Below, in pieces: positions 23,738-36,800 of a stretch of DNA of 64,000 bases. A program made the translations under genes and the position numbers. Source of the DNA: Paragonimus westermani (lineage: Eukaryota > Platyhelminthes > Trematoda > Plagiorchiida > Troglotrematidae); NCBI GenBank assembly GCA_008508345.1, contig QNGE01000407.1:124001-188000 (forward strand), read 5' to 3'. Below the pieces are notes generated by a model. That model searched no databases. It was not told where the DNA came from and saw nothing but the letters and a program-made list of their open reading frames with translations. The first letter of the stretch is position 1; each line of letters starts with the position of its first letter.

Positions 23738-26494
23738 CACGGGATTACGTCAATAATTTGATCTACAAGGACGCGCTGCAGTTAACACACACACTGCCCA
23801 GCGAGAATGATCAGATGTTTCAAATTAGTAGTCGTCTTACCAACCGATAAAGCTCCAAGTTGAATTCCTCGTGAAACGAAAACTATACTGTTTTAGTGAC
23901 GAATTTCTGCTGAGTGTGTTGTTCATTTTCGTACAGCTGTTTATGGTAATCGAAGTGGTGTCCAGACAGGCCGAGTGATAATCGACATGGTGGGTTCGTG
24001 TGACGAGTAAATAACGGATGAGTGGATGGTATTCACCAAAGGTTACCTGGGTGACTGACAGCGAGCAGCAAGCACACGTACGCAAAACAACACCGAGTCG
24101 GGAAAGAGATCGTTATTTCCTAGCGGACTAAGTGAATTTAACCGGCTTGCCCATTACTTGTGCCCAGGAGGATATGTGGATTGAGAATTCCAAGGCTGTC
24201 TCGGACAAATTCACGAATACTACCCTAGATTATCACCTACGAAAATTTCATCCAATGTGTGTACCTGTTTGTGACTTACTTCCTGTTCATAACTGTTCAT
24301 GTTTTCTCTGGTGTTCCGTTTGGTAAGTACATTATTGCAGATATATAAATATATATAATATTACCGACGGTCCACAGTGGGAGTCACTTGTCATTTGTGA
24401 ACAATATAGTCAGTTTTCACCACATACAAGACTATTCTGACTTCTGTCCCTATTTTGAATGTCTCTAATCAGTACGACAAATTTATTCACTTGAAACCCT
24501 GATGTACAACAGCAAGACAGAAGAGCAGGCTTTTAATTTCTACATCAACGTCGCTCTGATCGAGGGCAGTATAATCGGATTCAGTGCTGATGTTCGGTTG
24601 TCATACAACTAGGAGACGTGATCTTACAACTTTGGTGATACAAAAGAGCGTACGAACGAGATTTGTTTTTGTGAAAAACAGCACCATATAATGTCTCCAT
24701 AGCACATCTTGTTACAACGAACAGGTCGCTTTACCGAACAAACTGTCTGGTCTCGAAAGCTCTCCCAAACATAGAATCAGGTTTTGTAGTCACGTTAACT
24801 GAAGCCACGTTAAAATCAACAAGTAAACCACAGTAACAGATAGTAACGTTTGCTTCAATGTACTCTTTAGGTCGGTGTGTTATGTCATCGTCGCCAGCTT
24901 GCTTACTTCTGTCTAGTGTAGCCGGACGAAGGTGAATGACACTGATAAAAGACAACGGACAATCAAACGGAGCAAAACAGAGCAGTATTAGCTGTGTTCA
25001 ACATTTACAATGTTCGTCAAATGATCACTGTTCAAAGGCCTTGGGCTGGGAGAACAGAGTTGTAATTATGATCTCTTCAGTGGTTAAATATCCTGACGAA
25101 AAGGGCAACAAATCGTTGACAGGTAGCTTCTTACCACCAGCTTATAACAAGCTTAGATTTATGTATCCTGAACTCAGTTTCCATGCAAAACATATCTCAT
25201 GTTATAGCACGGTATGTATTTAAGGCTAAATTATTACTTGGTAACAAAACTCACGGAAGGCGTTGGGTATTTGATAAATCTTGTTCATTCTAACAAACTG
25301 ACCCCTGTAATGAGCCTTTCCCGTCTCGCACCTACCTTTCTGATGGCGCTCTATAGCACGTCTAAATTCGAACAGATACGATCAGGCGGGGTACATCCTG
25401 AAAACAAATAATTGAGTCGTAGGTGCCAACAAAACGATGATTTCGGTTTTTCACCCTTAATTCACACAAACAGTTCGGTCAGCTAACAGCAACATATATA
25501 CCATTGAACGGGAAAGGCCAAAAACTCCTCTAAGAGCTCCAGCCAGAAGCCAAATGTTCCGTAAGATTCACAACGAGGTATACTAACATGATCTAATTCA
25601 AACTTAGCTGCTTTCAAGTCTGTCTGCATCATGAGCTTCCCACTCGAATCCATTTCAACATTCATAAACCTAAAATATTTAAACTGTTTGGATTTGTGAT
25701 TATCTTACAGGATATGAATGTCATAGTTCATACGTGGATATATGTGAAATTAAAGCGATAATCAGGTGGCAGACTGGTAAACTCAGACACACGAATCAAG
25801 GAGCGGTTCATCAGGGCACGCAGGTGTCAGTTGCAAAAGAAAGTTGTTACGTTTTTGGACTTTCTTGGATTTCTCGTTTATCGTTTGTTGAGGGGTAGTC
25901 CAAGTAAAGTGCCCGCTAGAATCCAACAGCCACATTCGTTTAACTTAGCACTTGACCATTTCTAGTCACCTCATTGTAACCAGAAGTCGCAATATTTCCG
26001 CTTTACAGTTCGTCTTTTTCCCGCCTGGATCTGAGTTGGAACTGTTGCCCACATACTGGTTAGAAAAAATTGATGACCTCACGGTCGGTCCAACTGAATA
26101 ATCTTCCACAACGCCTATCAAGTGATAGTGAGCCAACCCAATTTTCTGTAGGTGTATTCTATATTATGTAATCGATAGACCTGCAACAAAATTTTCTCAG
26201 ACAAGTTCAGTTAGCAAACAGCACAACATCGCCACGTGACTCAGCCACCTCATTTTCGTTAACTAACGGTCTGCAGCAAATAATAAAAAAATGCTTATGG
26301 ATTCACAAAATCAGCATCCAGAAGAACCTGGGCTGATTAGATCGACCATATAGACAATCAGTCTATGTGAAATTGTGTCAGAGTAAAGTTGAGCATTTGG
26401 ATGGCTCTAGTAACTGCTATTGTCTTGGTCATCACTAAAATGTGGCTTTCATCCACGTGTTCATTCTCGGCTTTTTATAGAAAACTGATTATTT

Positions 26495-26990
26495 ATGGAC
26501 AACCTGACTTTGTGTCTTGAGCGCTCATCCCAAATGTTAACCGAGGTGATTGGCTATCTGAAAGTTACCTTCAGGCAAGACTTCTATGATTCGGCACATT
26601 TAGTGATGTTTAATGAAAGTATGGAAGTTGTTCACCGGTTTGTGCACACAAAAAGTTGTATCAGCTGCGGGAAGATATTGCGAATGAAATAAAAGCTGGT
26701 CTGTCCAAGGTTAGGATGGTACTAACTAATCTAAGAATCTTTGATGACAGACATACATTTTGAAGCTTGAGTGTCGTGTACATAAGGTGACTGTTGAGGC
26801 CCTGACACTCTGAGACTGCGAAAGCTGACTGCTCATATGAAGAGACTAAGCATCTTCAGGTATGATCATCAAAATAGGCGTTTGATCGCTCGCATTGAGT
26901 AGAACCAAAGAACAAACCCCAACAAGGTTAAGGAGCGGAACTCAGACGAATTCTTTTGTTCGATGTCTAGATGTGCATAGACACGATTGG
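26495..26990 (+). pseudogene. RTE-like LINE reverse transcriptase fragment (plus strand)
   Basis: Reading across frames gives MEVVHRFVHTKSCISCG (family: MEVVDRFVYLGSCI), then sequences equivalent to KARTVFANLR, CGHIRRLSLKLKGHV-like, TLRLRKLTA, RLSIFRYDHQ and CLDVHRHDWIDHVLGM (family: HRLRWLGHVLRM). Many indels and stops are present. It is one of only two copies of this family pointing against the laminin gene. Confidence 0.65.
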
Positions 26991-29349
26991 ATTGACCATG
27001 TACTGGGAATGTTACTTGATTTTCTGTCATACTGAAATCTGTTTATCGATACTGTCGCCCGTTAGTATAGAGTCTGGAGTGAATAGATAACGATCTGGCG
27101 CAGAGGAATTAAGGTATTCACTGAGGGGTTGGCTATTGTACGGCTGGTTCGTCCCTACGGTTGGTGGCTGGATATCATAGTTGAGGTGGCGGTGGTATAT
27201 TGTCGTTAGCGCCGTCGTTGTCTGGCCAGGTTTTCTGTGAGACATTCCCAATTGTTGACGAGCGACAGAAAATCGTAAGAAAGCTGCCCTGTCGATGACG
27301 GCCCACTTTCATTCACGGATCGGTTGTCCGTTTCCCAATGCATAGGTCCCTTGATGTTGATAGTTTAAGCATAGAGACATTTGTTCCTATTGTTCACGTT
27401 TCCTTCAGTTCCACCTTCTTCTTATCTAAGGTCTATTTTTCCTATTCTGGTCGTATGGCAGTAAGGCATTGATTTATGGTTGTCTGTGATAATGATACTA
27501 ACAATATCAACAATAATGAGAGAGATAGACAGATGGGTGGATAGATAAAACCTGTTTATATTTTAGGCGTTTCAGTAGTTTACATTTTGCGTATCTACGA
27601 TGAGCAAAAGAAAGTGTTAAACTGACCAGTTTGATTACGATCGTCCCTATTACATTGGTCATGGAAACCCGATTGTGTTGTCAGTCCACTGACCTCCATC
27701 CATGTTGTGAAATCACGTAGCTTATATACATCCAAACAGGAAGTCGTTTGCTATCAAATCAAACCGATCGGGTCAACTGGCCGCACAGATTTTGTGTGGT
27801 ATGATCCCATTTGTGTGTGCATGCATCAGTCACTGCATAACCCACGAGAAACCTGGTCTCAAGAGCGCAGACGAGACCTAAAGCGCTTTTTGATCTCTGA
27901 GTCTAGATCGCCAGTAGGACGCACTGTTTACGCCAATGTGCACATAATCAAAATCAGCCGAACAGGCAAGTGTTATTGTGACTTGACGGCGAGACCGATT
28001 GACCGTAGCACAACACACTGTGTGCGCACTATATGACCGATCGACTAGCCGGTCGACTGACCGGCCAACTGTGCGATACGTTTGGCATCAAAATATGTCA
28101 ATGCCATATCATAGCCTTCGATCCGAATTCTGTATCTGTCACAGCGTTGGTGCCTGTTTCGTTTGTTCGTATTCGTACGACATCAATTCTACCTCGGGTG
28201 ATGACGAAGAGTTTATATGGGACTGATGTCTAGTCGAATGAAAACTTTGGATCGGGTTTTATGGCCTCCAGTGAGAAAGTCTGATAAAAGATGAACTTGT
28301 GGTTGAATATCATATGGTTAAAAACACAAGTTGGCAGTGGAATGGAGAGGAAAGATAATCAATCTGTTGTAGATAGACAGATGAATCTATGGGAAAAACC
28401 ATACGATGATCGTCCGCCGGTTCATCGTTATTTTCCCTCTTCTTGTTGTACACAAGGTGAGTCCAATTTTAACAAATGTAATAGGCTAAACAGTCGGAAA
28501 CAACAGTTTCGACTTACGAGAGCCCGACTATTCGAACGGGTAAACTGTAACAACTTTTACGCTTTACTGCTTGAGATAGTGCTCTTATCGCATACACATT
28601 TGTCGTTCAGAGTGGTCTGAGTGATTTAGGTTAGCAAAACCTGTGTAATAATGCTAACCTGCCATCACTGACATTTTTGGCTAATCAATTTACGATCCAT
28701 TAGAAGATGTTTAGCAGCACCTCGTCAAAGACGTCAGCTGGAGACATCTCAGTCCGGAAAACACGCAAATCAACCTAGTTGATAGCACTGCTGACCAGAC
28801 TGGGTAGCCCATCAACAGTAGGTCATACTTGAGCAGGACATAGAAAGGTCTTTACCACCCCAACACCTAATGCCTACAATGAGGGTGGACCTGTTATTTC
28901 ATTGCAACCCTTCAAAGCGGTAAGCAAATATCTGGGCTTCAAGTCACTATCGAAGTAAATGAATGTTCATCGCGGGGGCTTAAGTACCTACCGGGATGAA
29001 GTTTTGAGAAAATAGTCGATATTAGGGGAGGCACATCCATTTAGTTCACTCACAAGTTTAATGCGCTGCATTTTGCGTACTGCTCTGGTAGATGTAGGCA
29101 GTTAGTTCATTAATTTGATTGATCGCTACCACGTTAGTTTCGGGATGCTCACACAACCACCAGACAACTTATCTCTACATGGCCAGCGTATGGAATTGAC
29201 GTCTCTAGTTAAGCAGTCATTACCAAGATAGTATGACGTCGAAGTGAGCCGACACCAATTTTCACTCAAGAATGAAAGCCGTAAGAAGCGGATACACAGT
29301 TTGATTGGCATTGCAGAGAACAGCAATACCTCTCAAATTCTTCGCAGTG

Positions 29350-29565
29350 AGATAAGCCTATCGGCTAGCCCACTTCGAAAGGGAGCACTAGACTCGAATT
29401 TTGCTCTTGATGTAACTCATCAGTAGTGTATATCCGTGTCCGGATCAAAGTTTACACTTGGACACTCTCGCTTGTAAGATTAGTGTGTTAATCACAACAC
29501 TAGTCACCTAAAAACAGACATGGTCGAATAATCAAATCCATACCCTCACTCACAACTTTCTATGA
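29350..29565 (-). repeat. tRNA-derived SINE, copy 5 (diverged)
   Basis: The copy keeps GGGAGCACTAGACTCGAATT, CTCATCAGTAGTGTATATCC and a mutated head (GTCCGGATCAAAGTTTAC; GTGTTAATCACAACACTAG). The promoter boxes are destroyed, so it is older than copies 3 and 4. Confidence 0.6.
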
Positions 29566-32042
29566 ATAGTGTGCAAGTTGCCCAAGCATTTCCAGATGAG
29601 AATGAACAGAATCACTCTGTTCTATCCAGTTAACAATCCTGTGATCAGGATTTCTCAGTTAGGCTGAAGTTACTTTCTTCATTGAATCAACCGAATATGG
29701 TTTGAATCGGCAATGAAGGTTAACGGAATCAAACTATTTCAAAATAAATAAATAATCTAAACCCCAGAGACTTGAGTACCTCTCAGGCACATGTGGAAAA
29801 TAGTACCTTGAAAATTCACTATTAATAACGCCGTTTGGAAGTAGTTTAACTTTGTCCGAGTCTCATCTAGTTTCATTTCTGTCTCCACTTTCGAATTATA
29901 GGGACAACAAATAATCACACGAAAGAATTCAAGGTCTTAAAAACAAGTGACCCTATCGTCTAAAAACGGACTAACTATTCATGAGCCTAATCTGAGCAGT
30001 GAGAGGGCAGGACTCCAAATGGAAAGTTTAGGAGAACAGTAAACACAGCGGTTTATAGATATTTTACTTTCATCTGCTCACTACAGTAAGGCATACACAC
30101 TTCGTACAGTAAATCATGCATGGTTGTTTGTAGTTCAGTGTGCAATTTTTGTAAATGTAGATTTGAAAGTCACGTTTCAGAAGGATTTCACGCACTAGAT
30201 TGTTCTCACATCCCTAACAGCGCAAAATTGCCTGAAAGCATTATTAAACTGGAACTGAGGCCTTGTTACCGAGGTTTGGGCACAAGATGTCCCACAGCGT
30301 GCCAGCGAAGTTTAGCAGTTAAAGTCCATATAATGTCATGGTTTCACACTTGCTGTTTTGACCGAATCCTGAAAGTGGCAGCGCTTTTCCAGACTCTTGT
30401 AAAATAGTGAAAATTCCTGCTCATGTTCATTAAAAGATGTAGCTGTTTGACAATTCTCAACAAACACCAGTGATATCAGGCAAGCTATTACTCTTTACCG
30501 TGTATTTCTGAATGCTCCTCGTAGACTCAGAGTGTGAAACGCCTCTTTAAGACTATCGCGGTCATGCAGCTCTAGTATTTGTTAATAAGACTATAGACGT
30601 TGATAACCTGTTTCTGTGCACAAGAAAAGGAGTCATTAGTGGTAGGCCTAATGGAGGTTCGTACTTTCGGTGCTAAAGTGATCCTTGAAATGTTAGGTCA
30701 TTTCTGGCGCATGTTATGCATTTTTCCTGAAGTGTATGATGTGTGTACACAAAGCGACTGCCATATCGGTGTCGCTCAACCGCTAAACGCAATCGATAGG
30801 AATGGAGAATGTACAATATCTAGATATACTGCACCATCGATAACCCCGTTCAACTCTGTGTAGCAGCAGGTAGTGATATAACTAAAAGACGGACAGATGC
30901 TGGCGAGGGTCAAACCAGGCAGTTCACCAAATAGTTCACGGTAAGTAGACTCAGAAATCAGAGCAATACCCTGAGTATGCCAACGCACTCCCTGTCATAC
31001 TCAGCAGTCCTGGTCAACACCGTATATGACTGGTACAAGATCTCAGATCTACACAAAATGACTTAGAGTAAAGGAATATGGACAGTATTGAGTAGGTTCA
31101 TTAACACGAAGTCTGCTTGTGGATGTAAAGTGGAGTGATTTCTAATCGAGCTCCGTGTTATGAAAACTATTGTTGTTTATCGGAATTGTTTCTGAACCGC
31201 CGACAGCTGTTAAAGCAGAACAGCTGGGGTTGGTATGCCGATGTTTTGTCAGTCCCACTCGCAGTGCTCACGAAAACTAAAACATTTATACCATCCTATT
31301 ATAAGTACGTACGGTCAGTCGTGAGCAAAAAGTCACTCATGAAGGGGCACAATATTGAGAAACAAAACCACTGTTAGGCCAGTAGGAAACGAGGAAGGTT
31401 TCATTAATCATAAAAGCAGTTTATAACGGGGCCTTCTAAAAGAAGCCAGAATCTGACAAGTTTTACGAAGTGAGTGGTAACATTCATTCCTACTTTATCC
31501 CCAAACCACGATCATTTTTCTTACGGTTGTACTGTAGATATGCGTTAACATCAACCAGCGCCGTATTGTTGTCGATTTTGATTACAGTAACGATGAGTTA
31601 ATCCATTCAGCAGACTTTGTGCACCGTACAGGCGCACACAGTTGCTCAGGCACGGCACGCTATCTCAGCTAATCAATACACCGTTTGGTATGTCATCTGT
31701 TTACGTACGGAACAGCGTATCAGGAAAATAAAATAAACCTTGGTAAACAATTTCAAGTCAATACAACTATGATGCTCGATCGATTATTATGTCGGCAGGA
31801 TTTTTTGTTCATCCATGCTGCACGAGTTTAGTCAGTCACTTTAAGGCTGTATACATGCCCAATGGAAGACGTAGCGTCATTGTGCTCGACTGGCATGTGA
31901 CAGTTCGAAAGCTGCTTTTTTTAACGAACTCCACAAATGTCTGTAAACCGTTCTCACGGTGATTGCAAATGGCGCTTTATAACACCATCATATCAATTGT
32001 TGTATCAAGCCATGTACGCGTAACTGCTCACCGAAAGTACAT

Positions 32043-32155
32043 GTCAAGTTGAACTTCACTCACATTTGAACGCAGCCTTCACATTTAGGTAGATTTTCCA
32101 GTCAGTCTGAATGCGGAGGCTGTAGTCAAATATGAGTGATGTTCACCTTGAAATT
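32043..32155. repeat. Head-to-head pair of SINE 3' ends (inverted repeat)
   Basis: The left arm (32043-32085) is the SINE 3' end in the usual orientation (CAAGTTGAACTTCACTCACA). The right arm (32108-32155) is the same 3' end reversed (ATGAGTGATGTTCACCTTGA). Roughly 22 bases separate them, so the locus can fold into an imperfect hairpin of about 40 base pairs. Confidence 0.7.
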
Positions 32156-33698
32156 AACCAGACAGTAGACTGCTCATCAGTAATCGAGAATATATGGATC
32201 CTTCTGAGTATTCAGAAGAAATTTGTGAACAACTGTGTTTACTTAAGCAATAGTGTGTTCTATTTCTTTCCTAACTGACATTCGGACAAAACATCATCTC
32301 CCGACCAACATATATGAGCCCTCTGGCTCAGTCTGGTGCTGATTCTGTTGCTGAAACGTTGAAAAATACACTGAACGATGGACCATGAAAATCGAACACA
32401 CTTGGAAACCGAACAAAAGATGGTGGTAGATGTAAATGCTTCGATTTACTTGCATCAGCTGTTAACGTAGAAGAGGAAAGTGCTATAAGGTGTGTGTATA
32501 ACAACCGTAGGTAAAAAGATAAAAAAGGGAATCAAGCTTCAAGAAACTAAAGCGAAGGTGCTTTGAAACTTGTCAATTTCACCATCTAGGAAGCATAGGG
32601 GCCTTCCTTAAAGATTCATGAACACACTCGAACTTAACAGAGAAACAGAAGAGCCTCGGAGAAACAGTGACGCAAAAAAGCCTCCCCTATTCCACCCTAG
32701 AGCTTGAACCACTTGGGGTTATTGCATTTTGGGTCGTGTTCGCATTCCTTTGAGAGGATAGCAGAGTACAGCGGAAAGTGCATCTCAGAGTAGCCTGCAG
32801 TATACGAACTTGAATAGGTTAGCATCTTTGAATCAAGGTAGAATTACATTACAGTGCTTGGTAAGATAATAAAACTATGTTCCACATTCAGTATGGAAGA
32901 CGAAAAGCAGTGTGTTAGATACACTTATTAAAAGTGACATTCCGGAGCAGTGCAAGTTATGTTTTTTTAGCACAAAGGAGGGTGATTTGCAAACTGAGGA
33001 CAAAAATTCTGTCTATGTTTCGTTGCTCTTCAATGCCAATAATTCTGCTGTGAAAACAACTCACAGACTTAGCGTAGCAGCAGCGCACTACACTTGTTTT
33101 TCGTTTACTTCCACATCGGTCTTCGCAACTCATCGGCGAGGTGCGTTTTTGTTCACGTTGTCCCTTATTGTGTTTGCAGTTTCGCTTGATTCTGTAGAAC
33201 AAGTCACACTGGCCGCACAACACGATACTTTTCTGGAAGCATCCTGAAGCACTGTTCGCGTTCGCTGACTAGGGGATCAATGAGGAAATGCTCATCTGGG
33301 TTTGTTCGAGTGAAGTCATCTGATGAATCCAACAGATTCAGTCAAGCTGATCTATGCAAACGTTGGGGTACAGGCGAAACAAGTCAGCGGTCACATACTA
33401 GAAATCACAGAGGTCACTACAGTCCGTCTAGAGATGTGAATAGCACGTTTAACGAAGGTCTTCTCATTCAAATCAGTGACCGGTAGTCAAATACTAGCCA
33501 CAAGTTGGCTTTAAGAAGGTTATTTCCGGATTACTGATAGAAATAAGAAGTTTTGTACTACTTTCAAATACACACTTTCGAGACTTAAATTAGGTTCATT
33601 AGATTATTATTTAAGGCTGTTAGTTAGGTCCATTAATGACACAATTGAACTTCATTGAACTTCAGATCAGAAACTCGGTGAGAAGGGGGTTGACTCAC

Positions 33699-33819
33699 CC
33701 AGAGTGTTCAGTCTGGTGAATACAGCTCGCAGATTGGTGATAGCAGTCAGATTCATACGCTCTTTGCTGTACTGTGGCCAGTCGGCGTGCATTTCACTTG
33801 GGGCTGCCATGTAGGCTAC
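33699..33819 (-). CDS. LAMB1: Laminin beta exon 3: LN domain
   Basis: This short exon is 121 bases: 40 codons (residues 215-254) plus one base. The acceptor is AAACTAG|GTAGCC and the donor is CTCTGG|GTGAGT, a near-perfect consensus. The product VAYMAAPSEMHADWPQYS then NLTAITNLRAVFTRLNTLG matches the laminin beta segment that ends in ITNLRI...LHTLG just before the domain's last strands. The exon is too short to stand out as an ORF and was found by looking for the missing LN segment between exons 2 and 4. Phase 0 in and phase 1 out agree with both neighbours. Confidence 0.93.
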
Positions 33820-36800
33820 CTAGTTTTAGATAAAACGTAAAGGATTGTCAAGCGAATATGTTTGTAGTACTGTCAAAAAAATAAAAGAATAGACATGACA
33901 ATAATCTGGAGTCTTCTGGTCTTGTTTTATTGGCTGTTCACAGTTACTGCCTGTGAGCCTAAAGATAATCCTACAAAACTTAATGAACAAACAAATCTCG
34001 AACTGCCTACGAGTTCTGATCGACGAATTCGTTTATTTCACCATGACTTGAAATCCTAGTCAAGGAGTCTGACTAATGGTAAAACAAGAACCGCCCCGTC
34101 TCCTCTCGAAACAGTCAAACGATCTGAGCATTACTCAAAAATGAGTTTGAATGACCAGTTAGACATGTAGGTACGGTTCTGCCTAATACGAGGTCACTGG
34201 AAGAATGGTTAACATGAGTGGCTTATGAGAGCATGGGCAATGCCTAAATACCGGCTATGGTAAAGATGTGTAAAGATATGACAGGCGCTAATAAGAACAA
34301 TGGTTCAGTCAATGTTTAGCTGAAACATTTTTCCGAATGAGAAGGCTGAGAACAAGTGTGAATAGTAATCACTCTATACTAACCAACCCCTTTTTACTGG
34401 GTGGTTAACAGACAGAAAAATCTAGTCAATATGATTAGACGGATAAGCTAAACAGACTGGACATTGGTTAGTCATGGAAACAGGATTCTATGAAAGCGAA
34501 AATGATGATAAGGTGGTCGACTGGATTGTCTGGTTTAATACTGATACAGTCATGTTTCTTTGCAGGAACTCATGCTGTTACTTGCCAAAAACATTTGTAG
34601 AAATGTTTCTGGTGTTTTGGTGTGTGCAAAACCTTTGGATTTTAGATTCAGGTAAAATTTAGTGGCTGTCAAGAATGCAGGTTGATGGAAAGGGGAAACT
34701 AGCGTTATCTGGTAATCACAATCATTGAACGCAGTGAGTTGAAACGTGTTATGACACAGCTTGGGGGGGATTAAAAGTTTTAGTTCAATCACTTAATGCG
34801 TTTATATACCATCAGTAAAAATTCTCAGACGTACGCTTCCGACGACACAGCGGATGTATTCGACGTCTCAGTAACTATCCATAGCCCCTATGGAAATAAT
34901 CCTTACATCTATACTTCGTTACGTCTTTGCTTTCGTCGCTCGATATCGTCATCCACAAACAAAAATGGATATTCGTATTAATCCCAACCTGAGCGGCAGT
35001 TTTGTCCTTAATTTCATGCTGACAGACTATCTCGAATGCAAATAGGTAGCTGGAATCTCAGCAATTATTTTGGCTAGTGAGCGCCTTTTGGAATTGTGAA
35101 GAGAGACAGCTAGTGTGTTGAAAATAAACTGAAGTAAGTCTCGTCACCCAAGCAAGTTAAAAATATGAGTAATCAAAACACTGGTAATCAATGAGGCCGA
35201 AGGATGGACGTTTGGTTGCAAACACTTATCTTGTTGGGAGAAAACAAAAGATGGCTATTCAGATTGCCGTGCACGAAAAGTACTACCTTTGGATAGTCGT
35301 GAAAAAAAATTTGACGACCCCTTACCAGTTTGGTGAACACGCCTGCTCTCAAGTATTTATCCACAGACCTGTTTGAGTGAACCACTCATACTAGTTTTAA
35401 TGGTGCTTCATTTAGCAGGCACCGCCTTATACCTAAAATACTAGCAGTATGACCTGAGGTGAAAAAGGGTGGCTCGATAAACTGAAAAAGGCTATATGAG
35501 ATTTAACATTTTTGTTTCACGGTTTCATATCATCAAAATATATTCCACGATTGCTGAGACAAAGGCTGAAGACGGTATGGAATGGCTCAATAACTACGGT
35601 AAAATCTGCAGACTCCAATCTGTCTTCCATTAACTCGTCAACCTTCTTCATTTTTAAATGTGACTGTTCCCACGCTGATGAGTGGTTGTGAAACATCATG
35701 ACACGATGGTCCGTCATGCTGCAACCTTGTATATTTTGTTCGGTGGTATATGCTGTTTCCCAGCCTCGCTCTGTTCGTCAGTCGTTGAAACATCCACCAA
35801 GAGCTGTTATCAGTTGTGGTCCACGATGACCGGAATGAATTAAACTGGCAGAATTGATTGATGAGACCCGGAAACTCTTATGTTGGCTGGTACAGTCACG
35901 TTTCATTGCGGTTGATCCAAGGTCTGTACAAAGCAGTTCTTGGAACAAACGGGTGGATTATAAAATAGAATTTCTACTGCCGCGGCCGTGGGGGAACTTT
36001 GATAGTTGACAGCTTTCAGCTAACTGTCATTAAGTCGGTAAATTGTAGGAAATGAATTGGCTGCGGCTGTACTGCTGACTGTTTGCAGTTTAATTAATGT
36101 TCCATGCTAGGTGGTGATCACTGATGTGTGCAACTAAACGTTTGGTCCTTTAGCCTATAGAGCTAGTTCTACCGCAATAAGTAATGGTACATGTGCCACG
36201 ACAATCATTAATCCCACTATATTTTGTTGATTAGAATAGTGTCGTGAACCTAACTGCTTCATTACGTTCACTTTACCGAGTCAAAAGCAGTCGGTTGAAA
36301 GTTAGAAGGTCGAGGAATCTTGGCCACAGTTGAGACGATCGGGTCTGATCGTTTAGTCCACTTTGGTTTGTTTAGAAACAATTCGTTTAGGCCCAATGCT
36401 TACCAGGTGCACATCCGTTAACCTTACTTGTTAGTCATCCAACTACCAACCGCGTGCTACCGCATGATGGCTCCGTGGTCAAACTGGTCAGACAGAACTC
36501 AAAATTATTTTCCCCGTAAACAGTAACACAAAAGTGTTTCCGATGCTTAACTGCCACAAAACCATGAAAAGGAAAGCAAGCCATGGTTGGATAGAAAACT
36601 AGAGGAGGAGGCAATCCAATTAATAAGAACACTAAGGTGTCTACATCTTGCAAACAAATAACCGGGCTATAAGTGAAGGTAAGGCGTCATCAGTAAGACA
36701 GCTTGCTTACAATTCTCACTGCCCCGACGTCACCAAGTGAACTCATTTCACAGACGGCTCGGTCGAACAACGAAAACACTCGTGTCACAGAAAGTGATTA

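Larger units (their letters stand above)
17178..33698. other. Intron 3 of laminin beta
   Basis: This intron of about 16.5 kb is rich in old mobile elements: LINE fragments (17465-17830, 18415-18843, 20502-20940, 26495-26990), a Penelope-like fragment (18940-19278) and SINE fragments (23481-23737, 29350-29565, 32043-32155). Long stretches between them (19300-20500, 21100-23480, 23740-26490, 27000-29340, 29570-32040 and 32160-33698) contain only short chance frames and simple sequence. Confidence 0.85.

Noticed and set aside
30120..30407. Possible zinc-finger frame (CNFCKCRF...HALDC)
   Set aside because: The spacing fits no known finger and the rest of the frame is featureless; chance cysteines in an intron.
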